A stretch of DNA of 64,000 nucleotides from Thalassia testudinum. Its lineage: Eukaryota; Streptophyta; Magnoliopsida; Alismatales; Hydrocharitaceae. The notes under the pieces are model-generated. The model was given only the letters and a program-made list of their open reading frames with translations. It searched no databases and was not told where the DNA came from. The position numbers and the translations under genes are program-made. The stretch spans positions 19,885,501 through 19,949,500 of the forward strand of contig JAZHRO010000054.1 of assembly GCA_037157565.1 (NCBI GenBank), in the 5' to 3' direction. Shown here in pieces: positions 12,316-22,682 of the stretch. How positions within the stretch are numbered: the stretch's first letter is position 1; every line of letters begins with the position of its first letter.

Positions 12316-12852
12316 AAAGGCTGTTTGAACCATATTTTGGTTTTCTAAGTTTTCTATAGAAAACCTAAGTATTTTAGGGTTGTGTAAGTGTTCCTAGGAC
12401 TACTGTTAGGGTTCTTTGAGGCTCTTTAACATGAATCTAAGTAACAAAAATAAAGAGCAACAAAATAAAAATACAAAGATTACAAGGAAAGAAAATCTAT
12501 CATATTCTTCATCTCCTTCCTTCTTCAAGCCATCGCTCCTCGCGAAGCTCCTCTGTTCTCCGTCAAGCTCTTCCAATCCGTCCTGGATGCGAGCTCGAAC
12601 TCCGTCTAATCACGTCTCCATTTGCAGTTGACCTGAAATCTAAGACTCCAAATGCAAATGTTAAATGACACGTGTTTTGTTATCATCAAAACAAATGATC
12701 GTGGTGCTCTAGCACCAACAGTAGTGAGTATTTTTTAATGGTAAAAGTAAGTGCGAATGATCAAAAATTATTATATAAGAGTTTGTGTTGAAATGATGTG
12801 AAAAACTTTGGATAACTTTTAACCTAGGATAACCTCATTGCCAAACAGGGCC

Positions 12853-13155
12853 GAGTTTTGACCAAGATTTTTTCCCATTAATTAAATGGGCCAGGGTTAA
12901 GGCTTAGGTTAGCCAAAGCTCAACCTAACTCGAGGCTCAACCCAAAGGCCCGACCTGTTTAAAGCCCATATTTAAATATGTACATATATATATTAGGGGA
13001 AAGGGAGCGTGCATGTAATCTGCACGTAAGTTATGTATATGTGCGACAATATCTTTCACTATGAGTAATGTTTTGGAGTAAAAATTTTGGGATTTAGATC
13101 ACTAATCTATATGAACATGGTATTCACCAAATTTAATGCTAATTCAACACTCCTA
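12853..13155. other. Short flank without recognised feature
   Basis: This is AT-rich sequence between the MITE-like element and the Tekay-type element. It has short Tyr/Pro-like word repeats (CTCAACC) but no ORF or transposon end that I can support. Confidence 0.4.
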
Positions 13156-13204
13156 ACATCTATTACAACCCAGTTCCCGAATCCCTACAAGACTCGAGAT
13201 CGGC

Positions 13205-16121
13205 TGTTACGACTCGATTCCCGAATCCCTATAGAACACGAGACTGGATCGACTCGAATGATCCCAAGACCCAATCGTCCAACGAGAAAGTAACCAAAAA
13301 GCAGGAAAGTAAACCACATTCACTATGCTAAGCAACTAACAGTAAAAGGGTACAGCAATAAAGAAGTAAAAACTGCTACAATACATATGACCACCACAAC
13401 AATAGAGAGTAACAAAGTACAGGAACATAAAGTACAGAACGTAAAAGTATAGAACATAAAGGTACAAGAGTCTACTCACTACTACAAAAGGAGTACAACA
13501 AAAGAACTACATCTACTGGGCTCTGCTGGGCCCAGCACCCTCTGCAGCCGTAGACTCGGGCTGCTCAACACCTAGACCTGAAAAGGGTTATGAGTACACA
13601 AAGTCAGCGAACGCTGAGTAGAGTGGCAACCAACTAACTAAAGCAGTAAAAGTGGACAAGTAGCTGTTGTTTTTCAATTACTTTCTTTAACTAATTATTC
13701 TTTTTCATCACTTGGTTTATTTATCAGGTCTCTTTCTTGCTCTCGAATGTTCCTCGTGGGAACGATCTTAATTGCAGTCTTTTCCGAAGAGTAGAAGGCA
13801 CACATGGTGCTCTCCTGGTCGGGAGAGTTCCCCGTAGTGATCCTACACCCAGTCAACCACCCCAAGGTCACGGACAGACTTAACGGTGACTACGGCATGC
13901 GTGATAAGCGTACGGGTGGCTACCCCGCACTGGCACGCGGTCTGTCGTTTCCGTTAGCGGGTGCACCCAAAGTATAGCACGGAACCAGTATATGGCCTAG
14001 CTTTCTCAATAACAGGGGTCTAGCCCCTAAGAACCAAACAGGGGTCTTGCCCCTCCACAGTCCACACACCCTCGCCTGACTACCCTGGTTTGCCCAGTGG
14101 GCCTAACAAGTCGGTATAGGGCAGCTAGCTGAACATCGGGCCCTGTGGGGTGGCTAGCTCTCTCCCTACACTAGTAGCTCTCCCTGGTACCGTGTACACG
14201 AGTGCCAAGAAGTCGATACAGAGTGGCCAATCCTAACTCCGGGTCCTAACCTAAGGGCGGCTAGCTCCGCTCTGCACTAAACAGGGGGGACAGTCACTCT
14301 CCTTGGTACTGTGTACGTGAGGGCCAAGAAGTCGGTACAGAGTGGCCAATCCTAACCCCGGGTCCCAACCCAAGGGCGGCTAGCTCCGCTCCGCACTAAA
14401 CAGGGGGGGACAGTCGCTCTCCTTGGTACTCCGTACTCAAGGGCTAGCTCACTTCCCCACTCACATTTCCAAATCCATTCCATTTATTTCCAAGAGCTCT
14501 ACTCCTAATTCCCCGTAGGGTTCATGCTCATATTCCTCATGCCATGCCATACCAGGTTTCAACGTTTCTATTCCCATTCTCAGGTTATACATATGCAGCT
14601 TGTATTGCTATCGTTCACATTTCCATACACAGGTTACACACGAGTAGCTCGTATTTCCATCATTCACATTACCATTCTCAATTTATATACATGCAGCTTG
14701 TATTATGTCATTTACCGTATACAATAAGAAATTTACATGTAACAGTTAGCTAGCACAAGTACTTCATTTTTCACAGGCAGTTATTATTCATTTACAGGCA
14801 ATTGTTATCATTCTATCTACTCATTCAAGACTGCAATTCAATCATCCAATCTAGACATTTCAAGTGTTTCTTGTCCTAGGATTCACGCCATATCCTAGGT
14901 TTTAATCATTCATTCCACACATGCATTTAGGTTATAATTAAATTAGGGGAAGCCACTCTACCAATAAACCCAGGAGTATTGGGGGCTTGAATAGCAGGCT
15001 CACGTGCCTCAGCAAGCCCCGAACCTACAACGGAATGAAGTCCTATAACAAGGAACAATCATAAGGGAATTATCATAACGGTACAAAAAGCCTTCTAACA
15101 AGTAGAGGAACTCACAAGGAACACAGCGGTATCTTATTTGCGGAAAACAGACCTCAAACGACCCTAAACGGGTCAAAAATAGGATTTCTGTCTCAAATCA
15201 AACGTTTGGAACAACTTCCAGATATCTTAAAAGTGTCCAGTATCATACCTCAAGTTCTGCACCAATCCTCAGACATCCAGGAACTCTTCTCGACTGTCTG
15301 AACCTAGCTCTAGACGTCCGACCACCTCTCCGGATGTCTGGAAATGCTTCCTGTCGTTTGGTACGTCGCCCAGACGTCTGAAAAGCGTGGGAGGGTGTGT
15401 CCCGTGCCTTCTCGAAGTGAATCTTGCATGAAATCCACCAAATTTTCTCAAAAAGGGCATGCAAGGTGTTCCTGCGGAGTGGCCTGCATGGCCGTATCTG
15501 CAAAGGGAGCGTACCTTCACGAAACTCTTACCTCAGTCGTCTAGAACTGCCTCCAAACGTCCGCACCGTCATCTGGAGGTCACTCCAGATGTCTGATTCT
15601 GGGAAAAGCCCATAACCAGAACCTGCTTCCGCTGCGCTCGCGCTGCGCGTGGCCGCGCCTCGCCCCTCCTCGCCTGCAGCTCCGACTGCAGCAGCATCGG
15701 GGAGGACTCCCTCGACGCACTCCTCGCGCACGCGTCGCTCCGGCCATGCGCTCATCGGTGAGCTCCCACGCGAGCTCGCGAGCTCACCTCCTCCTCTCCT
15801 TCTTACGCTGTTCCTCCTTTACGCCGCTCCTCTCGCGCTTTCGCTCGCTCTGGGGAAGAAGAAAGGAAGGTGGCTGGTGGCTGAGAAGTAAGGAGAACGA
15901 GAGAGGAGGGGGTTTTATAAGGTTGGGGTGTTTAGGGTTTGCTGGAGGCGGGGAGAGAGAGAAGAAGGGGAGGAAAAATGAGAGTACTGTCTGCGCACAG
16001 CCCGCGCGCAAACGCGAGCTCGTACTCAAAATTTTCGATTTCCAGATGTCTGCGAAGGTGTCCAGACATCTGACCCACAGTCCAGACGTCTTAAAAGGCT
16101 CAAACAGCACGGGTCCTAACA
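13205..16121 (-). mobile_element. Solo LTR A, Tekay family, inserted in the 3' LTR
   Basis: This 2.9-kb LTR runs from TGTTACGACTCG to GGGTCCTAACA and sits 44 bp inside an LTR of its own family. The flanking bases TCGGC (left) and CTGGC (right) are a plausible but decayed TSD. The host LTR resumes at 16122 exactly where the intact 5' LTR copy predicts (GGCTCGCCTCGA). Minus-strand promoter elements are TTATAAAA at about 15913-15921 and a telo-box at 15931-15940. GACGTCTG-like motifs lie at 15240-15600 and 16040-16095. Confidence 0.75.
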
Positions 16122-16655
16122 CTGGCTCGCCTCGACTAATCCCAAGACCTAATCGTTCAACAAGAAATAACCAAAGGCAGGAAAGTAAACCACATTCAAA
16201 CATGCAATATAATTAAGCAATAAAAACGTATAAGCAGTAAAGGAAGGTAAAGCTGCTGTTCCATTATATACCACTACAACAACAGAAACAACGGAAATGA
16301 AAATAACAATAACAACAACAGAAACAACGGAAATGAAAATAACAATAACAACAACAGTAGCTGAAAGTCTGAAACTCACTACAACAGTAAGGGGGTATAA
16401 TAAGGAAGTGTAGAAAACTACGGCTGGGCTCGACTGGGCCCAGCACCCTCCACAGCCGAAAGCTCAGACTGCTTAACTGCTGGTCCTGAACAGTGTTAAG
16501 AAAAGACAGAGTCAGCGAATGCTGAGTAGAGTGGTATCTATACTATTTAAAATAGTAAAAGCAACAAGTTTAATTCTTTTTCTAATTATTGTGTTTTATG
16601 TGAATTTCCTTTTCACCCACTTTTCTCAATCTTTCAGATATTCTTGATCTTGTAT

Positions 16656-16734
16656 GTTCCTCGTTGGAACAATCTTGATTGCAGTCTTTTCCGAAGAGTA
16701 GAAGGTACATGTGGTGCTCTCTTGGTCGGGAGAG
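16656..16734. other. Hairpin-rich segment conserved among LTR copies (example in the 3' LTR)
   Basis: Two short perfect hairpins lie here. One is at 16656-16670 (GTTCC ... GGAAC) and one at 16717-16734 (CTCT ... AGAG with a longer imperfect stem). The same pair recurs in register in every Tekay LTR in the window (about 13750, 23225, 43370, 57105 and, inverted, 51640-51720). It also recurs in the diverged LTR family near 46420-46492 with different bases but a 10-bp stem. A function in the LTR RNA leader is inference. Confidence 0.45.
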
Positions 16735-18576
16735 TCTCCCGTGGTAGTCCTACACTCAGTCAACCATCCCGAGGTCATTGTCAAGACGTAGCAGTGACTA
16801 CGGCACGCGTGATAAGCGCACAGGTAGCTACCCCACATTAACACGTAGTCAATCGTTTCCGCTAGCGGGTACGCTCAATGTACAGCATGGAACAGTATAG
16901 GGCCTAGCCCTCTTAGAAACAGGGGTCTCACCCCTCAGAACCAAACAGGGGTCTCGCCCCTCCATAGTCTACGCACCCTCGTCTGACTACCCCAGTTTGC
17001 CCAGAGGGCCTAACAAGTCGGTGCAGGGTGGCTAGCTGAACACCGGGCCCTGTGGGGTGGCTAGCTTCCCCCATACACTAGTAGCTCGCCTCGGTACCAC
17101 ATACACAAGGGCCAATAGGAGTCAGTGTAGAGTGGCAAATCCTACCCCGGGTCTCAACCCAAGGGCAGCTAGCTCCGCTCTACATGAAAAGGGGACAGTC
17201 GCTCTCCTTGGTACCACATACTTAAGGGCTAGCAACTTCCCATCTACGTTTCAAGTTTCCAACCAACCACAGGAGTTCTACTCCTAATTCCCCGTAGGGT
17301 TCGTAATCATATTCACCACATTTATTACAATCCAGATTCCATCATTCACAACTCAATTCTCATTTCTAAGCAGGCAGCTCATGTTTCCATAATTCAATAC
17401 ATGTCACTGGTGATTTCACAGGCAACTGGTTATAAAGTACATGTAGCTCGTATCTTAACAGGCAATCCACAATTATTTCACAGGCAATTACTAGTAGTTT
17501 ATCTTAATTTTTCATATAGGTACTAAACAGTGCATCTATTTCTCTACCCTAGGGTTCATGCCACATCCTAGGGTTCTAGTCATTTAATTCTACATTACAT
17601 GCTTATGTGAATATTATTGAAAGCATTAAACCACTCTACCAGACAAGTCCGGAGTACTAGGGGCTCGAACCGTAGACCCAGGGGTCTCTATGAGCCCCAA
17701 ACATGCAGCAGGTAGAAACTCTATACCAGGGAATATAACATAAAGGAGGATTAAGGATAGTGTATAATGGTTTCTAGTACGTAAAGGAACTCACAAGGAA
17801 ACTACACATACTTAGTTTGCGTAAAACGGATCCCGATCGGACCCCAAATGGGTCAAAAACATGTCTACTGACCAAAATCAGACGTCTTGAAACAAGTACA
17901 AACATCTTAAAAGATACAGAATCTCACCTCAAGTCCCTGCAGTGTCCTTAGATGTCCAGGACTCCCCTGTGATCGTTTGAAGGCGGTTCTAGACGTCGGA
18001 CCACTCCTCCGATCGTCTGGTGAGCTAATCAGACGTCTGAAAGTGCATGAGAGGGTGTTTCGCGCTCCTTCCCAAGGCTTCTCCTGTGTACGACAATGCA
18101 ACCACCCAAAATTATGCAGACAAATCCTTCTGCGATGCGGCCTGTATGGCCGTAACCGTGAAAAGAACGTACCTTCGCGATAAAGGAGCTTTCAGATGTC
18201 TGGTCTCGACTCCAGACATCCAGATGCTCCCCCAGCCATCCTGACTTCGCTCCAGACGTCTGATACTGGAAAATTTCCAGTATCAGAACTCACTCCCAAC
18301 TCTCTCCGCCGCGCTTCTCTTCGCTCCGCTGCAGCTCCAGCTGCTGCAGGTGGTCAAGACCGCCACTCCGGACTCCCTCCTCCTCCCACACATGCTCGTG
18401 GTGGCCATGCGAGCTCCAATGAGCTTCCACCGAAGCTCCCGACCTTGGCCTCCTCCTCCCGCACTCTCCTCTCGCCCTCACGCTCTCCCTTGCTCACCTC
18501 CCCTCATGGCTGCCGTAACTCTGAAGGTGGAGATGGTGGTGGCGGTGTGGGGAGTAAAGAGGAGAGGAGGGGAGGG

Positions 18577-18606
18577 GTTTAAATAGGTGGCTGGGGTTTA
18601 GGGTTC
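18577..18606 (-). promoter_or_regulatory. LTR core promoter: telo-box plus TATA box
   Basis: On the minus strand AACCCTAAACCCC (telo-box) is followed about 10 bp later by CCTATTTAAACCCC (TATA-like). The same pair is at 45265-45294, 38675-38700 and 15913-15940. It is inverted in the plus-oriented LTR at 49694-49719. GACGTCTG motifs lie 80-190 bp further upstream (18690-18755). Confidence 0.6.
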
Positions 18607-18889
18607 GGTAGGGAGGAGGAGAAAGGAGAGAGAGAAAAAGGTCCTGCGCGCCGTGGGCGCAGGGCGCAGTACGCGTATAGAAATTTCATTTTCAGATGTC
18701 CGGGAAAGGGTCCAGACGTCTGGATAGACGTCTGACTGAGACTCCAGACATCTTAAAAGGCTAAAAGTAGAACGAGTCCTTACATCATAACAAACTTAAA
18801 GGAAGTTTCATCCCCGAAACTTGAACTAGCTAGGGTGCAGAAAAGAAACATAAACGCATAACAAACTTAAAAATGATCGAAGTAGGTCC

Positions 18890-18965
18890 GAAAAGACGTA
18901 CCCTCAAAAAGCTCCGGGTACCACTCTCGCATCGCTACCTCAGGCTCCCAGGTAGCGACAGTTTT
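18890..18965 (-). pseudogene. Chromodomain tail of Tekay-type Pol
   Basis: Read on the minus strand this encodes VATWEPEVAMREWYPELFEG, matching the closing segment of the chromodomain carried at the C-terminus of chromovirus integrase. It is what remains of the Pol 3' end. The integrase body that should precede it is absent; a plus-strand retroelement fragment lies there instead. Upstream on the minus strand the word CCTGGGAGGATAAAACC is repeated three times (to about 19032), so the exact junction is uncertain. The 3' LTR starts about 105 bp downstream. Confidence 0.65.
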
Positions 18966-19886
18966 ATCCTCCTTCGACGGTTTTATCCTCCCAGGTACCC
19001 TCAAACTTAGCGAAGGTTTTATCCTCCCAGGTTCGGTGATTTTAACGAAAATTGGGTAGCTAATGAATCTTCTAGGGTGATATGGCTGACAAGTTATCGT
19101 GGGTAACAGCCCATAGGTAGGTTGTCCAGAGCCCAGTCACTGGATCTTTCTCTTTTTGCTTCCTTTAGGTAAATCCTAGACCAGGGAAGCCACCTACTTG
19201 AAAAAAAGATAGTCAAAAAGAAAAGAAAAAAAGGAGAAAAGAAAGAAATAAACCACACTTCGCCGCACGAGTATGGCTAGCAAGTTGTCAGTGGTAAAGC
19301 TCATCGACCGGTTGTCCAGAACCCAGCTCAATAAATGCACTGAAAAGTCCCAAAACACTTAGGAAGAAGCGGAGAAGTAGAATAAACCGGAGAGATATAC
19401 ACTGGATTCACCCTTGTGTTGACCCCGTAAAAATAAAAGTAGGGAGAAAGCTACCGGTTGTAAAGATACAACTTTAGGCAGAATTCGCTTTTTTAGGTCA
19501 CCTAGAGGTGTAGAAATCCGAAGTCTGTTTTAACTGTCGGTCAACGAGTCTATCACATTCACAATAAGATGCTTAGAACTTAGGGTTCTCATCAAATCTT
19601 GGGTGAGTTGAATGACCGTAGAAAGCCACTCTTAAACCCTAAAACGTGAAAATCCAAAAAATTAGAAAAGAGGAAAAAAGAGAAAAAGAAAATTTTCTTT
19701 GAATAAGGCTAGGGCTTGAGGCTGTCTGCATTTTGGTAGATACTCGAGCACTGTTGTGTCTTTGAACGTTCAGATACTAAGTAGACATTTTCTTAATGAT
19801 TGAAAAAAAAAAATCTCAAACCCAAATAATCCAACCTGATTCTTTTATAAATAGCATACAGTTTTTGCTAAAGACTAGTAAAAGAA

Positions 19887-19902
19887 AGGCATGGGGGTAT
19901 GA
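19887..19902 (+). promoter_or_regulatory. Polypurine tract before plus-strand LTR
   Basis: AGGCATGGGGGTATGA immediately precedes the LTR. The same word, preceded by a similar GACTAGTAAAAG/GACTAGCAAAAG segment, stands before the 3' LTR of the Athila-like element at 27118-27132 (minus strand). That supports a related lineage. Confidence 0.65.
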
Positions 19903-21581
19903 CGTAAACATGTTTATACTACTTAAAATGTCTATTTATGCATGTTCTTAAGCATAGGATTGCATTGCATACTATAAATATTGCATAACATGCATCATCT
20001 TGCATTTAGAGTAGTTTGAATAAAATGGAGGTTAATTATCTCCTTTCATGTTCAGGGACAGGGCAAACTTTTTATCGGGGCCTCGGATCGAAGATCCAAC
20101 CTACAGATGTGATCAGGGCAACAATTGGAGTTCAACGACTCCAAGATCGCCCTAATCAGACATCTGTAGCATCAGATAGAGATCGGGGAATCCTAGAAGA
20201 TCAAGGGCCAAGATGGTGTGAATCCTCACTTCAAACGACAAATCCGACCGCACGGATGGATTCGGATTGACGATCGCAGCCTAACGATGTAAAAATCAAG
20301 TCAATCCGACACCCGTGGCACCATCTACATCATCCAGAAGATGGACGGCCAAGATGGCGCCATGTGGTGCCAGCTCGGCTGCCCAATCGTCCGCACGCAT
20401 CCACTGAAGGCCTCCGCATCAGCCCTTTCCCCGCTGTTGGATCAAGATCCAATGGCTGCAACGCGCCCGTGCTTAAGTTAGGCGCTCGACACAAACATGG
20501 CCATAACGCATTGGTCGAGCGCTCTAACACGAAGCGCATGGGCGCGTTCGATCCGCGTCGTGCTGCAATTGGAGCGGAAGCGCATGCCCGATCGACCGCA
20601 CGATCGCGATCCAACAGCCACGCGCACTCAATCAAGATGACGCGCCTACACACGCCCACGCATCACGCGGAATCGCACGCGGGCGGGTGCGCAAAGGAGG
20701 CTGGCGGTAGCGCGATTTAAGCCGTCCGATCTTGCGATCGGACGATTGAGATTAGCTGGACATGCGCGTGCGTTATGCGTGAGGAGGTGAGCGGGCACAC
20801 GCGCGCCGCCCACTACGCCCACATTCGGACCTTTAGCAACGGTTTTATCCGTCACTAAAGGTCCTGAATTAATGTTTTAAGAGTTGTAATGACCAAAATG
20901 CCCCCACTCCTTGTAACTATAAAAGGAGACCTCCTCCACACAAAATTCTCATCCCTTCCTTCTCTTCTCTCACTCTTAAAAGCTCAAGAGAAGCTTGTCC
21001 CACACCCGGGATGCTTCTCGTGATATAAAGTCAATTTTTCGTCCCCTTTCAGAAGTGGATCCCGCGACGACGACGACGTGCTGCCCCATTCCCGTTCTTC
21101 CGCTTCATCCTCCTTCGTCCTACTCCATCCTCCTTCATCCAAGCGTCGTCCCGTCCGGCTCGTCCTCCAAGTGACTGTCGAGGAGGACATCTCTCTCCCC
21201 ATTCTTTTTACTGCTTTCTAGAATAGATTTACTGCTTTCTAGTGTAATCATTTTCCCGCTTTCTAGTCATAATGTTTAGTGTAATGAACAATCTTTCTGA
21301 TGATGAAATTCCATGTTCATTCTACATCTCTTTTTGGTTTTTTTTTGTAATATTCTCTCTCTCTTCTATTTATTGTAAATAGTTAGTTCTAATCAATTAA
21401 TTTACTTCGTGACAAATAAAACAAACGCGTGTTTTTAAATCAAACGTCTGCCTCCCTGTGTTCGACTCGGGATTTCCATTCCGGTATAAATTTTATTTGT
21501 TGAACTGAGTTCTTCGCTTTCATACTACGAGACAGGTTTTCAAAATCGAACACGTTAGCATAGCAATTCGTACGTTCAACA
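19903..21581 (+). mobile_element. LTR of the truncated plus-strand element
   Basis: It starts CGTAAACATG (decayed TG) and ends GTACGTTCAACA. A plus-strand TATA box, CTATAAAAGG, is at 20917-20926. The LTR tail contains CCTCCCTGTGTTCGACTCGG, the sort of segment found near the 3' end of many Ty3/gypsy LTRs. The 20030-20820 part is GC-rich, with ORF-like stretches that I treat as chance. Confidence 0.7.
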
Positions 21582-22682
21582 GGCGCCTTCTAGCTCAAGG
21601 AGTCAGCCACCACATTGGCCTTCCCTGGATGGTAAGAGATGCTTCAATCGTAGTCCTTCAGGAGTTCTAACCAATGTCTCTGTCTCAACTCCTTCTGGTC
21701 AAATAAGTACCTGAGGCTCTTATGATATGTGAAAATCTCAAAAGTCTCACTGTAAAAGTAGTGCCTCAATGTCTTTAGCGCGAAGACAACAGCTGCCAGC
21801 TCTAAGTCATGGATAAGGTAGCTATGCTCATGGGAATTCAGTTGCCGCGAAACGTAAGCGACAACGTGACCCAACTGCATGAGCACACCCCCTAACCCCT
21901 GCAACGAAGCGTCTATGTAGACCACAAAACTGCCACTGTTGTCCGAGATGGTGAGCACAAGAGTTAAAGTCAGTCTCTCCTTCAACTCTTGAAAACATGC
22001 CTCACACGCATCTGTCCAGGAAAAGGGCACATCCTTCCGAGTCAACTGGGTCATAGGACGCGCAATTTGCAGAGAATCCTTTGATAAATCACCTAGAGTA
22101 ACCTACCAGTCCCAAAAAGCTGCGTATCTCTATCACTGTACGTGGCCTCTCCCACCTGAGTACGGCCTGAACCATGGTTGGGTCCACAACCAAACCATCC
22201 CCTGAAATCACGTGGCCCAAGAAAGTCACTTGCCTCAACCAAAACTCGCACTTGTTCTACTTGGCATCTACTTGGCATACCGCCTGCGTCGCCTCAAAGT
22301 GTCCAGAATCATCCATAGATGCTGCCTGTGCTGTGCCTGATCCCACAAGTAAACGAGTACGTCATCGATGAATACCACCACAAACTGATCCAAGTACGAT
22401 ATGAAAACCCGGTTCATCAAATCCATAAAAGCAACGGGGGCGTTGGTCAGCCCAAACGGCATAACCAAGAACTCGTAATGGCCGTACCGGGTACAGAAAG
22501 CTGTCTTGGAGACATCGGTCTCTTTGATCCTCAACGTGTGGCAGCCTGATCTCAGATCTATCTTGGAGAACACTGTGGCATCTCACAATTGGTCAGAAAG
22601 GTCATCAATCCTCGGCAGCGGATACTTGCTCTTGATGGTGACCCTATTCAGCTGTCGGTAGTCAACACAAAGTCGCAAGGTA
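21582..22682 (-). pseudogene. Tekay-type reverse transcriptase (C-terminal part) and RNase H
   Basis: The minus strand, from 22682 leftward, encodes the RT palm core. DYRQLN-type sequence is followed by [29 protein letters not shown] and the catalytic FIDDVLVY (variant of Y/FVDD). RNase H comes next ([29 protein letters not shown], ending near ANVVADS). Stops and shifts separate RT from RNase H around 22060-22270. RT is cut at 22682 by solo LTR C; its N-terminal part continues at 38886-38970. At 21582 the frame ends abruptly at the plus-strand insertion, so integrase is lost. Confidence 0.8.

Larger units (their letters stand above)
11029..12720 (-). mobile_element. Solo LTR, Copia-like, copy 1
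   Basis: This 1692-bp LTR is flanked by a perfect 5-bp TSD GTAGT (11024-11028 and 12721-12725). It begins TGTAGATTTCC and ends CTAGCACCAACA on the plus strand. Read on the minus strand it opens TGTTGGTGCTAGAGC and soon contains TTTTGATGATAACAAAA, a word I associate with SIRE/Maximus-type Copia LTRs, and it has a TATA box. No internal region is present, so it is a solo LTR left by LTR-LTR recombination. The second copy is at 40475-42136. Copy 1 differs from copy 2 by many C/T and G/A changes. The Copia assignment is tentative because there is no coding sequence. Confidence 0.8.
10814..12852. mobile_element. MITE-like element, split by a solo LTR
   Basis: The left end GAGCCCGTTT...AATGGGGTTA (10814-10836) matches the reverse complement of the right end, GGCCCTGTTT...AATGAGGTTA (12852-12829), as imperfect terminal inverted repeats. 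Removing the solo LTR at 11029-12720 and one TSD copy leaves an AT-rich element of about 340 bp with no coding capacity. The termini resemble PIF/Harbinger (Tourist) MITEs, but no clean TAA duplication is visible, so the superfamily is uncertain. Confidence 0.4.
13161..18784 (-). mobile_element. 3' LTR of the Tekay-type element, split by a same-family solo LTR
   Basis: The first 44 bp (13161-13204, from TATTACAACCC, a decayed TGTTACGACCC) are separated from the rest (16122-18784) by solo LTR A. The right end reads CGAGTCCTTACA. It aligns along its length with the 5' LTR at 42834-45474, giving an LTR of about 2.7 kb. Its promoter lies close to the plus-strand right end (TATA at 18577-18586), so on the minus strand the U3 is short and most of the LTR would be transcribed. 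Confidence 0.8.
18966..21581 (+). mobile_element. Truncated Ty3/gypsy (Athila/Tat-like) 3' end with LTR
   Basis: A plus-strand fragment consisting of a non-coding 3' internal region (to 19902), a polypurine tract and a 1.68-kb LTR. The internal part has a direct duplication: TATGGCT..CAAGTT.TC with GGTTGTCCAGA at about 19080-19130 and again at 19272-19322. There is no gag or pol. It lies where integrase of the host Tekay element should be, so insertion was accompanied or followed by deletion of about 1-1.5 kb. The left junction is approximate. Confidence 0.65.

Noticed and set aside
15643..16216. ORFs in solo LTR A (139-156 codons on both strands)
   Set aside because: They are overlapping frames over the LTR promoter region with low-complexity Arg/Ser content and no homology.
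18595..18606. Interstitial telomere repeat (TTTAGGG)
   Set aside because: Only a single unit is present at each LTR promoter; it is a telo-box next to a TATA box, not a telomere array.
20364..20720. 118-codon ORF in the plus-strand LTR
   Set aside because: It lies within the LTR upstream of its TATA box, with an overlapping antisense ORF; composition follows local GC bias.
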